Source of the DNA: CAVVWJ01 sp965652025
GTDB lineage: Bacteria; Gemmatimonadota; Gemmatimonadetes; Gemmatimonadales; GWC2-71-9
Length of the DNA stretch: 24,108 nt
Assembly (NCBI GenBank): GCA_965652025.1
Contig: CBFGTM010000054.1
Coordinates: forward strand, 1-24,108
Direction: 5' to 3'
A model generated the notes under the pieces. That model ran no database searches and was not told the DNA's origin. It was given only the letters and a program-made list of their open reading frames with translations. The position numbers and the translations under genes are program-made. Of this stretch, positions 15,444 through 24,108 are shown piece after piece; positions within the stretch are counted from its first letter, which is position 1; each line of letters begins with the position of its first letter.

Positions 15444-16645
15444 GGGGCGTCCTCGAAGAGAGTTGTCATGACCAGATCCGCGACCGCGGCCCGCACCGGG
15501 CCCCAGCGGGGGTTGTCGCGAGTCGGGTGGACCCGGTTGCTGAGCAGCACGATTGCGAGGTCGTGCTCCGGGTCGATCCAGAGGGAGGTACCGGTAAAGC
15601 CGGTGTGGCCGATGCTGGAGGGCGACAGCTTGTGGCCGGCACTGCTGCCGCTTTCAGATGGCATGTCCCAGCCGAGAGCGCGGTCTCCCAGCGGCTGGCG
15701 GGTGGTGAATTCGGCAAAGACTGACGGTCGGACGGTCAGTCGGTCAGTCGGTCGGCCGGCCGCAGACGAAGAGTGCCATGAGCTGACCGCCTGACTGCCT
15801 GACCGCCTGGCCGCCTGGGCCAGCATCCACTCCGCGAACGTCAGCAAATCCTCCGCTGAGCCGAACAGCCCCGCGTGACCGGAGACCCCGTCCATGATCG
15901 CCGCATTCTCATCGTGCACCTCACCCCGAAGCACTCGGCCCCGCCAGGGGTCGAGCTCAGTCGGCGCAATCCGGTTGTGCCAGGCGGGCGGGGGGAGATA
16001 GCGCAGGGAAGCGAGGTCGAGAGGCTGGAACAGTCGCCGCTCTACCAGCGAATCGATCCGCTCACCGTAGGCACTCTCGACCGCCTGGGTGAGCAGAATC
16101 GCTCCGAGATCGGAATACACCGACTGGGTCCCGGGCGCCGTCGCCAGCGGGGTGGTGTCCACCAGCGCGAAGGCTTCATTCCGGCTGCGGGCCTCTCGAT
16201 AGAGTGGTCGCCATGCGGGAAGCCCGGATACATGCGCCAGCAGCATGCGGACCGTGACCTGCTCCTTGTCGGGCCCGGCGAAAGCCGGGACGTACCGCTG
16301 GACCGGAGCGTCGAGTGCGAGCTTGCCCTCGGAAACCGCGAGCATGATCGCCGGGGTGAGCGCCACCACTTTGGTGAGCGAGGCGAGGTCATATACGGTG
16401 CTCGCTCCGGGCCGAGCGTTGTCATCGGAGCCCAGCGTACCGGTGCCGAAGATGAACCGCTCACCCCGGTGAGAAACGGCGACCACCGCCCCCGGCGCTG
16501 CTCCGGCCGCCGTTACCGAGTCGAGATAGCTCATCACCGGAAGCCAGTCGGTGCTCAGTCGCGGCATGGGAGAAACCGGGGTGACCCGCTCCGGCCGACC
16601 GCATGCCGCCACCAGGAGTGCCAGCCCGAGCCAGGCACGGTTCAA
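15440..16645 (-). CDS. Lipoprotein serine hydrolase, YbbE/AmiE-like (beta-lactamase fold)
   Basis: This 401-residue class C beta-lactamase-fold hydrolase has S89-LT-K92 (SxxK), Y177-S-D179 (YxN-type) and H347-T-G349 (the KTG equivalent). The blocks GEVHDENAAIMDG and SGHAGLFGS are typical of the YbbE/AmiE group. B. subtilis AmiE removes peptides from MurNAc after NagZ has acted. A lipobox (LVAA with C15) predicts membrane anchoring outside the cytoplasm. I chose TTG at 16645, which overlaps the nagZ stop as TTGA; ATG at 16669 would add eight residues. Residues about 275-308 are low-complexity and encoded by opposed octamer arrays, an unusual insertion between the HAGLF block and the ALGWD block. 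Esterase or DD-peptidase activity cannot be excluded. Confidence 0.85.
   Translation of the reverse strand: MNRAWLGLALLVAACGRPERVTPVSPMPRLSTDWLPVMSYLDSVTAAGAAPGAVVAVSHRGERFIFGTGTLGSDDNARPGASTVYDLASLTKVVALTPAIMLAVSEGKLALDAPVQRYVPAFAGPDKEQVTVRMLLAHVSGLPAWRPLYREARSRNEAFALVDTTPLATAPGTQSVYSDLGAILLTQAVESAYGERIDSLVERRLFQPLDLASLRYLPPPAWHNRIAPTELDPWRGRVLRGEVHDENAAIMDGVSGHAGLFGSAEDLLTFAEWMLAQAARRSGSQAVSSWHSSSAAGRPTDRLTVRPSVFAEFTTRQPLGDRALGWDMPSESGSSAGHKLSPSSIGHTGFTGTSLWIDPEHDLAIVLLSNRVHPTRDNPRWGPVRAAVADLVMTTLFEDAP
15723..15822. repeat. Opposed octamer arrays inside the serine-hydrolase gene
   Basis: The left array has five 8-bp units at 15723-15762 (GACGGTCG, GACGGTCA, GTCGGTCA, GTCGGTCG, GCCGGCCG). 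The right array has five at 15783-15822 (CTGACCGC, CTGACTGC, CTGACCGC, CTGGCCGC, CTGGGCCA). The right unit is close to the reverse complement of the left, so the arms are inverted around a 20-bp centre. The arrays are translated as part of the hydrolase. Confidence 0.75.
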
Positions 16646-18390
16646 GGAGCTTCCCGCTGCAACCCCCATCCGCGGGAGTATGTGGGCGGAATGGAGATGG
16701 GCAGCCGGCCGGTAATTGGAGTCACGCCGGCTAAGGCCCGGGCCACCGCCTGCTCCGCCACGGACGTGGCCCGCCAGGCGATGAGGTAGGACCAGACGTC
16801 CGGCAGCTGGCTGATGAGATACGGATTCCCCAGTGAAACCAGGATGGTGGGCCGGGACTGCGAGGTCACCGTAATCAGGCTGGCCAGCGAATCGGGAACC
16901 CCCAGGGTGCCGCGGGATTCGGTCGGCTTGTCGGAAACCGCGAACACGGTGACTGGACTACGGGCGATGACGCTGAGCGCCGAGTCGTAGCTGGCTGGCC
17001 CGCTCGCCGGCCACAACTTGAAGGATGCGACCGAGAACCCACGGGTCCGCAGCTCCGAAGCCAGGGCGTTGCCGATGGCGCGGTTATTGTCGTCGCCATA
17101 AGTAATGAGGCTGAGCGGCCGGCGCTGATCCTCCAGGTTGAGCATCGTTCCGTTCACGTCCTTGACCAGGACAATGGAGCGAGAGGCCATACTCTCTGCC
17201 TGGGTTCGGAACTCGGCCCGGCCTACGATCAGAGGAATGCTATCGAGCGGCGCGGTGCGGCGGACAAACAGGCCGAGCTTGCGCTTGAGCTCGAGTACGC
17301 GCCGCACCGATCGGTTGAGGCGCTCGGGGGAGATCTCGCCCCGGGTTACCGCGGCGGCCATTACATCGATGGCCGTTTTGGGATCGGCCGGCTGCAGCAG
17401 CAAATCCGACCCGGCGAGAAAGGCTCGCACTGCTGCTTCCGCGCCGTACTCGGTGGCAATCCCGCCCATGTTCAGGGCATCGGTAACCACCAGGCCGCTG
17501 AAGCCGAGTGAGTCTCGCAACAGGCCGGTCAGGATGTTGGGGGCGATCGTTCCCGGGCGGAGCTGCCCCCGGTCGATCAGAGGCAGCGCAATGTGGGCCG
17601 ACATCACCGCGGCCACGTTGGCCGCGATGGCCATGCGGAAGGGAACCAGCTCGACCGAATCCAGCCTCGGCCAACCGGCAGCGAGCACCGGCAGGGAGAT
17701 GTGAGAGTCGGTACCGGTATCCCCGTGCCCCGGGAAGTGCTTGGCCGCCGCCAGCATGCCATTTTCCTGCAGGCCACGAATTTCCGCCGCGACCAGGCGG
17801 CCCACCGCGTGGGGCTCCTCGCCGAACGACCTGACGTTGATGATCGGGTTGGCGGGGTTGTTGTTGACGTCGGCCACGGGTGCGAAGGCGAGATGGATCC
17901 CGACGGCACGCCCCTCGAGTGCGGTGATGCGTCCCAGCTGATACGCGTCGGAGTCGCTCCCAGTGGCTCCCACGCCCATATTGGGAGGGAAGGGCGTCCC
18001 CCCGTTCAACCGGATCGCGGTACCCGCTTCGAGGTCGGAGCCCACCAGCAGCGGAAGAGGGGAGCGCTCCTGGAGCCGGTTGAGCTTGGTTGCCACGTCG
18101 AGCGGCGAGCCGACAGACACGATGAGTCCGCCGATGTGGAGCGAGTCCACCCAGGCCTGTAGCCGGCGAAACGCATCGTCGTCGAACGCCGCGTACGTGC
18201 CCGGCACCCAGGGCATGACCAGCTGCGCGATCCGATCCCGGAGCGAAAGCGATTCCAGGAGATCGTCCACATTCACCTCAGCCGGCGTGGGCTGCGGGGG
18301 GAATTGAGCCGGCTGAGGCTGCGGCACCGGCCCCGCCGGTCCACAGGCCCACAGCGCGATCAATACCAGTGCGAGATGCTTCAGGTGCAC
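16642..18390 (-). CDS. nagZ: Beta-N-acetylglucosaminidase NagZ, two-domain lipoprotein (GH3)
   Basis: It removes terminal GlcNAc from peptidoglycan fragments. It is 582 residues from GTG at 18390. The frame is open to 18651, but the added part lacks coding features and would put the signal peptide inside the protein. From GTG the protein begins with K and a hydrophobic run ending in LWA-C, a lipobox. The GH3 catalytic domain (about 38-345) has K217-HFPGHG, the D228-S-H230 general acid/base dyad of NagZ enzymes and nucleophile D304 in VVTDALNMGG. A GH3 C-terminal domain follows, as in the two-domain B. subtilis NagZ rather than the short cytosolic E. coli form. It is followed by an overlapping amidase-like gene. 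Its 5' end overlaps namZ on the other strand. Confidence 0.94.
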   Translation of the reverse strand: MHLKHLALVLIALWACGPAGPVPQPQPAQFPPQPTPAEVNVDDLLESLSLRDRIAQLVMPWVPGTYAAFDDDAFRRLQAWVDSLHIGGLIVSVGSPLDVATKLNRLQERSPLPLLVGSDLEAGTAIRLNGGTPFPPNMGVGATGSDSDAYQLGRITALEGRAVGIHLAFAPVADVNNNPANPIINVRSFGEEPHAVGRLVAAEIRGLQENGMLAAAKHFPGHGDTGTDSHISLPVLAAGWPRLDSVELVPFRMAIAANVAAVMSAHIALPLIDRGQLRPGTIAPNILTGLLRDSLGFSGLVVTDALNMGGIATEYGAEAAVRAFLAGSDLLLQPADPKTAIDVMAAAVTRGEISPERLNRSVRRVLELKRKLGLFVRRTAPLDSIPLIVGRAEFRTQAESMASRSIVLVKDVNGTMLNLEDQRRPLSLITYGDDNNRAIGNALASELRTRGFSVASFKLWPASGPASYDSALSVIARSPVTVFAVSDKPTESRGTLGVPDSLASLITVTSQSRPTILVSLGNPYLISQLPDVWSYLIAWRATSVAEQAVARALAGVTPITGRLPISIPPTYSRGWGLQREAP

Positions 18391-19635
18391 AGAGCCTTGG
18401 CCCTTTGGGGATTGCTCGGATTGAGCGCCGGCTGCGCCGCGGCGCGGGGCGGCAGCGTGCCCAGAGGCAGCGCCGAGACTAGAGTCCAGCCTGGTCTGGA
18501 GGTGCTGCTGAGCGACAGCTTGGGTCTGGTTCGCCACCGGCGCGTGGGCCTGGTCACGAACCAGTCCGGTGTCGACGGTGCCGGTGTGCGCGGCCTCGAT
18601 CGCCTCCTCGGGGCCGGAATACGAGTCACCGCGGTGTTCGCCCCAGAGCATGGACTAGCGGGCAAGATCGACGTGGACGTGGCGCCGGAGCGGCGGCAGG
18701 AGCTCGACTCGGCCACCGGCACGCCGGTGTTTCTGCTGCATGACGGAATTCGGCTGCACCCGCCGACGCCAGCCATGCTGGAGACGGTCGACGTTATGGT
18801 GGTGGACCTGCAGGACGCCGGGGCCCGCTACTACACCTATCCCGCCGCCGTGGCCACCATCATGCAGGCCGCGGCCGCGGCGCGGCTTCCGGTCGTGGTT
18901 CTGGATCGTCCCAATCCGATCGGAGGTGTGACCCAGGGCGATGTGCAGGATAGCGTCACCAATTCGGCGGTGGCCCGCTTTCCTGTCGCCATGCGTCACG
19001 GGATGACCATTGGTGAGCTGGCGCTGTTGGCCAACCGGGTGCTCGCCATCGGGGCAGAGCTGCATGTGGTGCCGGTGAAGGGCTGGCGCCGCAGCATGGC
19101 CTTCGATGCGACCGGGCTGCCGTTCGTGCCGCCGAGCCTGAACCTGCGCACGCTGGAAAGTCTCTTCCATTACCCGGGCCTCTGTCTGTTCGAGGGCACC
19201 AACTTGTCTGTGGGCCGGGGGAGTGAAGTCCCCTTCGAGCAGGTGGGAGCTCCCTGGCTCGATACGGTTGCCGTGCTCGCCAGACTCCGGCGGGATTCAC
19301 TACCGGGAGTCACGTTCACCGGGGTGGCGTTTACCCCCCGTTCGCCGGGCGACGGCAAGTACTCGGATACGCTGGTGACCGGAGTCCGGCTAAGAATAAC
19401 CAACCGCGCCGCATACGACCCAACCCTGACCGCGGCCTACTTGTTATCGGCCATCCGCACGGCCCACTCGACTGCGTTCGCCTTCCGGCCGGCCCAATTC
19501 GACCGCCTGGCCGGACCGGAACTCCGCCAGGAGATCGAATCGGAGCTTCCTCTGTCTCGCATCGCCGCGCGCTGGCGAGACGAACTGGCGAAATTTCGGG
19601 AGCGTCGGCGGCCGTTCCTGCTCTATCCCGAATGA
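18376..19635 (+). CDS. namZ: Exo-beta-N-acetylmuramidase NamZ (DUF1343, GH171)
   Basis: DUF1343 proteins of the NamZ type cleave MurNAc from the non-reducing end of peptidoglycan chains, the step complementary to NagZ. It is 419 residues from ATG at 18376; GTG at 18385 is an alternative. The frame is open from 18304, but that part has no signal-like sequence. An N-terminal signal (ALALWGLLGLSAGC) is present. The cysteine sits in S-A-G-C, an imperfect lipobox, so either a lipoprotein or an ordinary exported protein is possible. Family blocks seen are RRVGLVTNQSGVD, VFAPEHGL, VMVVDLQDAGARYYTY, VVLDRPNPIGG, FEGTNLSVGRGSEVPFEQVGAPW and the C-terminal FRERRRPFLLY. It is divergent from nagZ with overlapping 5' ends. 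Confidence 0.92.
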   Translation: MLQVHRALALWGLLGLSAGCAAARGGSVPRGSAETRVQPGLEVLLSDSLGLVRHRRVGLVTNQSGVDGAGVRGLDRLLGAGIRVTAVFAPEHGLAGKIDVDVAPERRQELDSATGTPVFLLHDGIRLHPPTPAMLETVDVMVVDLQDAGARYYTYPAAVATIMQAAAAARLPVVVLDRPNPIGGVTQGDVQDSVTNSAVARFPVAMRHGMTIGELALLANRVLAIGAELHVVPVKGWRRSMAFDATGLPFVPPSLNLRTLESLFHYPGLCLFEGTNLSVGRGSEVPFEQVGAPWLDTVAVLARLRRDSLPGVTFTGVAFTPRSPGDGKYSDTLVTGVRLRITNRAAYDPTLTAAYLLSAIRTAHSTAFAFRPAQFDRLAGPELRQEIESELPLSRIAARWRDELAKFRERRRPFLLYPE

Positions 19636-19664
19636 ATTCCGATGTGACCGGGAGCACTCTCCAA

Positions 19665-19693
19665 TTGCCCTAAGCGGTTCTGGCAGTTATCCT
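19665..19693 (+). promoter_or_regulatory. Sigma-70-type promoter for the inositol-lipid operon
   Basis: TTGCCC at 19665-19670 and TATCCT at 19688-19693 are separated by exactly 17 bases (four of six matches each). Transcription would begin near 19700, giving a leader of about 42 nt. GGAGG at 19726-19730 precedes the GTG start at 19742 by 11 bases. Confidence 0.5.
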
Positions 19694-19741
19694 TTCGCGG
19701 CAATTTCGGAACCCAGGTCCCCTTCGGAGGGCGAGTCCAAC

Positions 19742-20468
19742 GTGAAGCTGTTACGCGCGCTGGAGAAGCCGTTCTATACCGCGGTCAACCCGTTGGTACA
19801 GCGGTTGATCCGGTCCGGGGTGCGGCCCAATACCATCACCACCGTAGGCACCGGTCTGGTGCTGGTGTCGGCGCTGGCCTACGCCACCGGTCACATCCGG
19901 CTGGGCGGGGCCTTGCTGCTTCTGAGCGGCGTGGCGGACACGCTCGACGGACAGGTGGCCCGCAGCGGCGCCATGGTGACCCGCTTCGGTGCCTTCTACG
20001 ATTCCACCCTCGACCGGGTGGGCGACGGAGCGACCTTCATCGGCATCGGGGCCTTCCTGCTCACGGCGCCCGATGTGGCCTACCGAACTCCGGCCCTCAT
20101 CCTGTGCATGATCGCGATTCTGGGCTCATTGCTGGTGTCCTACGCCCGGGCCAGGGCGGAAGGGCTGGGGCTCGACTGCAAGGTCGGGATTGCTCAGCGG
20201 GCGGAGCGGATTCTTGGAGTGGGACTGGCCTCGCTGATCTTCGGGGCAGGCCCCCATGCGCTGCTACTGGAGGCGATGGTCACCCTGCTCGCCCTGGCCT
20301 CCATTATCACCGTGGTCCAACGGTTCGTGTACGTGCATCGGCACGCCGGACTGGTGGACGACGCCATCCGCGCGGAGGAACTGAGGCAGGCCGAAGCGGT
20401 TCAGCGTGCCGAGGAGGTGAGGCTGGTCAAACACGCCGCGCTGGACCCTCTCGCCAAAGGACATAGCA

Positions 20469-20476
<8 letters not shown>
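19742..20476 (+). CDS. CDP-alcohol phosphatidyltransferase, probable inositol-phosphate type
   Basis: This 244-residue membrane enzyme transfers a phosphatidyl group from a CDP-lipid to an alcohol. The family motif is complete: D66-TL-D69-G70-QV-A73-R74, then eight residues, G83, D87 and D91. About six helices follow, and a charged, alanine- and glutamate-rich C-terminal tail (about 205-240) looks helical. The gene overlaps inositol-1-phosphate synthase by eight bases (GTGGCTGA). That makes inositol 1-phosphate the best candidate acceptor, i.e. a phosphatidylinositol-phosphate synthase as in actinobacteria. Phosphatidylglycerophosphate synthase is the main alternative. It starts at GTG with GGAGG upstream. 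Confidence 0.9.
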
Positions 20477-21797
<1,321 letters not shown>

Positions 21798-21799
21798 CG

Positions 21800-21834
21800 G
21801 TGAAGAGTGAACCGTGAACAGTGAAACATGAAAT
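21800..21834 (+). repeat. Heptameric tandem array feeding a start codon
   Basis: Five 7-bp units run without a break: GTGAAGA, GTGAACC, GTGAACA, GTGAAAC, ATGAAAT. The fifth unit contains the ATG of the following small gene. The unit is the same type as in the opposed arrays at 13099-13222. The array fills the whole gap after ino1. Confidence 0.7.
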
Positions 21835-22118
21835 ACTTCCACCGCACTCACCTGTCGCCCGACGAGGTCCTGGCCGGCGCGACTCAGTTTTTCGGGGCCA
21901 GCCTTGCCCCCGGAGGCGAGGAGCCGAGGCGGCGGCAGTTTGCCGGGAGCATCGGCCGGATCAGCGTCTCGGCTCAGGCCGAGGGCGGACACTATACCCT
22001 GGTGACGGTGGAAACCAACCAGGTGGGCGAGAGCGAGGCGGACAGGCTGGCCAAGCGGTTCCTCACCCTGGTCCATACCCGGGCGGAGCCCGGCCACCGT
22101 CCGATCGGCGCCTACTGA
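21828..22118 (+). CDS. Small conserved-looking hypothetical protein
   Basis: This 96-residue protein has no signal peptide or membrane helix. I do not recognise the family. It begins MKYFHRTHLSPDEVLAGATQFFG, then has an arginine-rich loop (EEPRRRQFAG), strand-like segments GRISVSAQAEGGHYTLVTVETNQ, and a helix ESEADRLAKRFLTLVHTRAEPG. This helix-strands-helix layout would suit a small alpha/beta sandwich. The gene is between ino1 and the pyrophosphatase on the same strand. The ATG lies in a heptamer repeat and there is no clear Shine-Dalgarno site, so the start is uncertain; codon composition and length still suggest a real gene. Confidence 0.68.
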   Translation: MKYFHRTHLSPDEVLAGATQFFGASLAPGGEEPRRRQFAGSIGRISVSAQAEGGHYTLVTVETNQVGESEADRLAKRFLTLVHTRAEPGHRPIGAY

Positions 22119-22171
22119 AACACTCTTCCTTATTCAGCGAGCTTATGCCAGTGATGCCTTGGAGAACTTCG

Positions 22172-24108
22172 ATGCTGCCTCTGATCCGTACGGTGTTTCC
22201 CGCGGCCTTCCGGCCGCTGCTGGTCCTGTTTCTCGGGATGCTGCTCCCGGTTGGGGTCCCGGGGCTGCTCGCGCAGCAGCAGGGGACGGAGCACCGGCCC
22301 GGCGGCGAGGTGAACCTCCGGCTGCCTGATCTGAACCAGGGCGACTTCCTCGGCTTCACCGGGCACCAGATCCTGCTGACCGGCCTGGTCGTGTGCGTGC
22401 TGGGTTTGCTCTTTGGCCTGATGAGTTATTCCCACGTCAAGAAGCTGCCGGTGCACCGGTCCATGGCGGAGATCTCGGAGCTGATCTACGAGACCTGCAA
22501 GGCATACATGGTGCAGCAGGGCAGGCTACTGGTGGTGCTGTTCGGCTTCATCGGCGCGGTGATCTTCATCTACTTCATACTGACCGGGCTCGAGATCCCC
22601 AAGATTCTGATCATCCTGGTCTTCAGCGTCATCGGCATGGCGGGGAGCTACGGTGTCGCCTGGTTCGGCATCCGGATCAACACGCTGGCCAACTCTCGAA
22701 CGGCGTTTGCGGCACTGGAGGGCAAGGCCTGGCCGGTGTGTGAAATCCCGCTGCGCTCCGGCATGAGCGTGGGGATGATGCTGATCTCGGTCGAGCTGCT
22801 GTTCATGCTGGCCATCCTGCTGTTCATCCCCGCGGATGTAGCGGGAGCCTGCTTCCTGGGCTTTGCCATCGGGGAATCGCTCGGAGCGGCTGCGCTCCGT
22901 ATCGCCGGCGGCATCTTCACCAAGATCGCCGACATTGGGTCCGACCTGATGAAAGTGGTCTTCAAGATCAAGGAAGACGACGCCCGCAACCCCGGCGTCA
23001 TCGCCGACTGTACCGGAGACAACGCCGGCGACTCGGTGGGGCCCACCGCCGATGGCTTCGAGACCTACGGAGTGACCGGGGTTGCGCTGATCTCGTTTAT
23101 CGTCCTCGCCGTCGCCGACGCCTCGATCCAGGCCCAGCTCCTGGTGTGGATCTTCCTGATGCGTGTCATGATGGTACTGGCGTCCGGGTTCTCCTATCTG
23201 ATCAGCAACAGCATGTCCCGGGCCCGCTACGGCAGCGGCACGCGCTTCAACTTCGAGGCTCCCCTTACCCAGTTGGTCTGGCTCACCTCGATCGTCTCCG
23301 TCGCGCTCACGTATCTGCTGTCCTACGTGTTCATCCCCAACATCGGCGGAAATCCCGACCTCTGGTGGCAGCTGTCCACCGTCATTTCCTGCGGCACACT
23401 CGCGGGGGCCATCATTCCCGAGTTCGTCAAAGTCTTCACCTCGACCGAGTCGAGGCACGTGCGTGAGGTGGTGACATCGTCGCGCGAGGGTGGGTCGTCG
23501 CTCAACATCCTCTCCGGATTCGTGGCCGGCAACTTCTCGGCCTACTGGCTCGGTATCACCATCATGGGTCTCATGGCGATTGCGTACGGGGTGAGCACGA
23601 TGGGAGGCCTCGAGGATCTGATGAAGGCGCCGGCGATCTTCGCCTTCGGTCTGGTGGCGTTCGGCTTCCTCGGCATGGGTCCGGTGACGATCGCGGTGGA
23701 TAGCTATGGCCCAGTCACCGACAATGCCCAGTCCATCTACGAGCTGTCCCTCATCGAGCAGGTCCCGGGCGTGCGGCTGGATATCAAGCGGGATCACGGC
23801 TTCGATCTCAACTTCGAGACCGCTAAGGAGCTGTTGGAAGAGAACGACGGCGCCGGCAACACCTTCAAGGCAACTGCCAAACCGGTGCTGATCGGAACGG
23901 CGGTGGTAGGGGCCACGACCATGATCTTCTCGATTATCATGGCCCTGACGCACGGTCTTACCAGCGGCATGGAAAACCTTTCCATCCTTCATCCGCCGTT
24001 CCTGCTGGGACTGATCACTGGTGGCGCGGTGATCTACTGGTTTACCGGCGCCTCGACCCAGGCGGTGACCACCGGCGCCTACCGCGCGGTGGAGTTCATC
24101 AAGGCCAA
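22172..24108 (+). CDS. hppA: Membrane-bound proton-translocating pyrophosphatase (3' end beyond window)
   Basis: This enzyme hydrolyses pyrophosphate and pumps protons (or sodium) across the inner membrane. At least 645 residues are present and the frame runs off the window end. ATG at 22172 has GGAGA nine bases upstream; in-frame ATGs at 22145 and 22154 lack a site. The substrate region reads D254-IGSDLMKVVFKIKEDD and then GDNAGDSVGPTADGFETYG, a variant of the canonical DVGADLVGK and GDCAGMAADLFETY. K566 in GNTFKAT occupies the position where lysine makes the enzyme potassium-independent. The first 37 residues look like a cleavable signal peptide (hydrophobic run, then LLA-QQQ), which many family members lack. 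Ion specificity cannot be fixed from this part. Confidence 0.95.
   Translation, partial: MLPLIRTVFPAAFRPLLVLFLGMLLPVGVPGLLAQQQGTEHRPGGEVNLRLPDLNQGDFLGFTGHQILLTGLVVCVLGLLFGLMSYSHVKKLPVHRSMAEISELIYETCKAYMVQQGRLLVVLFGFIGAVIFIYFILTGLEIPKILIILVFSVIGMAGSYGVAWFGIRINTLANSRTAFAALEGKAWPVCEIPLRSGMSVGMMLISVELLFMLAILLFIPADVAGACFLGFAIGESLGAAALRIAGGIFTKIADIGSDLMKVVFKIKEDDARNPGVIADCTGDNAGDSVGPTADGFETYGVTGVALISFIVLAVADASIQAQLLVWIFLMRVMMVLASGFSYLISNSMSRARYGSGTRFNFEAPLTQLVWLTSIVSVALTYLLSYVFIPNIGGNPDLWWQLSTVISCGTLAGAIIPEFVKVFTSTESRHVREVVTSSREGGSSLNILSGFVAGNFSAYWLGITIMGLMAIAYGVSTMGGLEDLMKAPAIFAFGLVAFGFLGMGPVTIAVDSYGPVTDNAQSIYELSLIEQVPGVRLDIKRDHGFDLNFETAKELLEENDGAGNTFKATAKPVLIGTAVVGATTMIFSIIMALTHGLTSGMENLSILHPPFLLGLITGGAVIYWFTGASTQAVTTGAYRAVEFIKA

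Noticed and set aside
14604..15794. Plus-strand open frame (396 codons) opposite the long symporter
   Set aside because: It is antisense to a well-supported membrane protein and the product is a His/Asp/Gly/Gln-rich shadow.
18391..18651. N-terminal extension of nagZ by 87 codons
   Set aside because: The extension would place a lipoprotein signal in the middle of the protein and lies antisense within namZ. GTG at 18390 gives a normal signal at the N-terminus.
22526..23992. Long minus-strand open frame (488 codons) opposite the pyrophosphatase
   Set aside because: It is the mirror of a strongly conserved membrane pyrophosphatase. Its product is rich in His, Asp, Gly and Gln with no domain pattern, as expected for antisense frames in GC-rich genes.

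Overview
The window is GC-rich, densely packed bacterial chromosome from a Gram-negative (diderm) organism. This is shown by two TonB proteins, ExbB/ExbD and several lipoproteins. The gene mix resembles Gemmatimonadota more than any other phylum I can think of: two ExbD copies beside TonB, inositol-1-phosphate synthase, a DUF1343/NamZ protein, paired sodium/solute symporters and a membrane pyrophosphatase. That placement is an inference and was not tested. I see no tRNA, rRNA, CRISPR array, insertion sequence or prophage gene. There are 23 protein-coding genes, the last one cut by the window end.

Layout. (1) 114-5445, plus strand: a promoter, then superoxide dismutase, a peroxiredoxin, an NTF2-like lipoprotein, a soluble histidine kinase, an OmpR-type regulator and a membrane histidine kinase. 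The junctions are almost seamless and suggest one oxidative-stress/signalling operon. (2) 5721-9052, plus: tonB, exbB, exbD, exbD and a second tonB-like gene, i.e. a complete energy-transduction set for outer-membrane receptors. (3) 9132-10685, plus: an APC-family amino-acid permease that meets the next minus-strand gene tail to tail within one CTAG. (4) 10682-18390, minus, plus 18376-19635, plus: a group that reads as peptidoglycan salvage. It holds a BadF-type sugar kinase, a sodium/solute symporter, an A-type iron-sulfur carrier (probably a passenger), a second symporter, a YbbE/AmiE-like serine hydrolase, NagZ and, divergently, NamZ. (5) 19742-21797, plus: a CDP-alcohol phosphatidyltransferase overlapping inositol-1-phosphate synthase, a likely inositol-phospholipid pathway. 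(6) 21828-24108, plus: a small unknown gene and the start of a membrane pyrophosphatase.

How the genes may work together. NamZ, NagZ and the amidase-like hydrolase all carry export signals and would disassemble muropeptides outside the cytoplasm. The symporters would import the products, and the kinase, translationally coupled to one symporter, would phosphorylate the amino sugar. The chemistry parallels the NagZ-AmiE-NamZ system of Bacillus subtilis, but with symporters and a kinase in place of a PTS.

A second theme is short-period tandem DNA. Arrays of 7- or 8-bp units occur at 8133, 13099-13222, 15723-15822 and 21800-21834. Two of them consist of opposed arms around a short centre. One lies inside a reading frame and another supplies a start codon. 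A separate 24-bp dispersed element occurs twice, and one copy provides the stop codon of a histidine kinase. Several gene junctions use 4-nt NTGA overlaps, including probable TTG and CTG starts.
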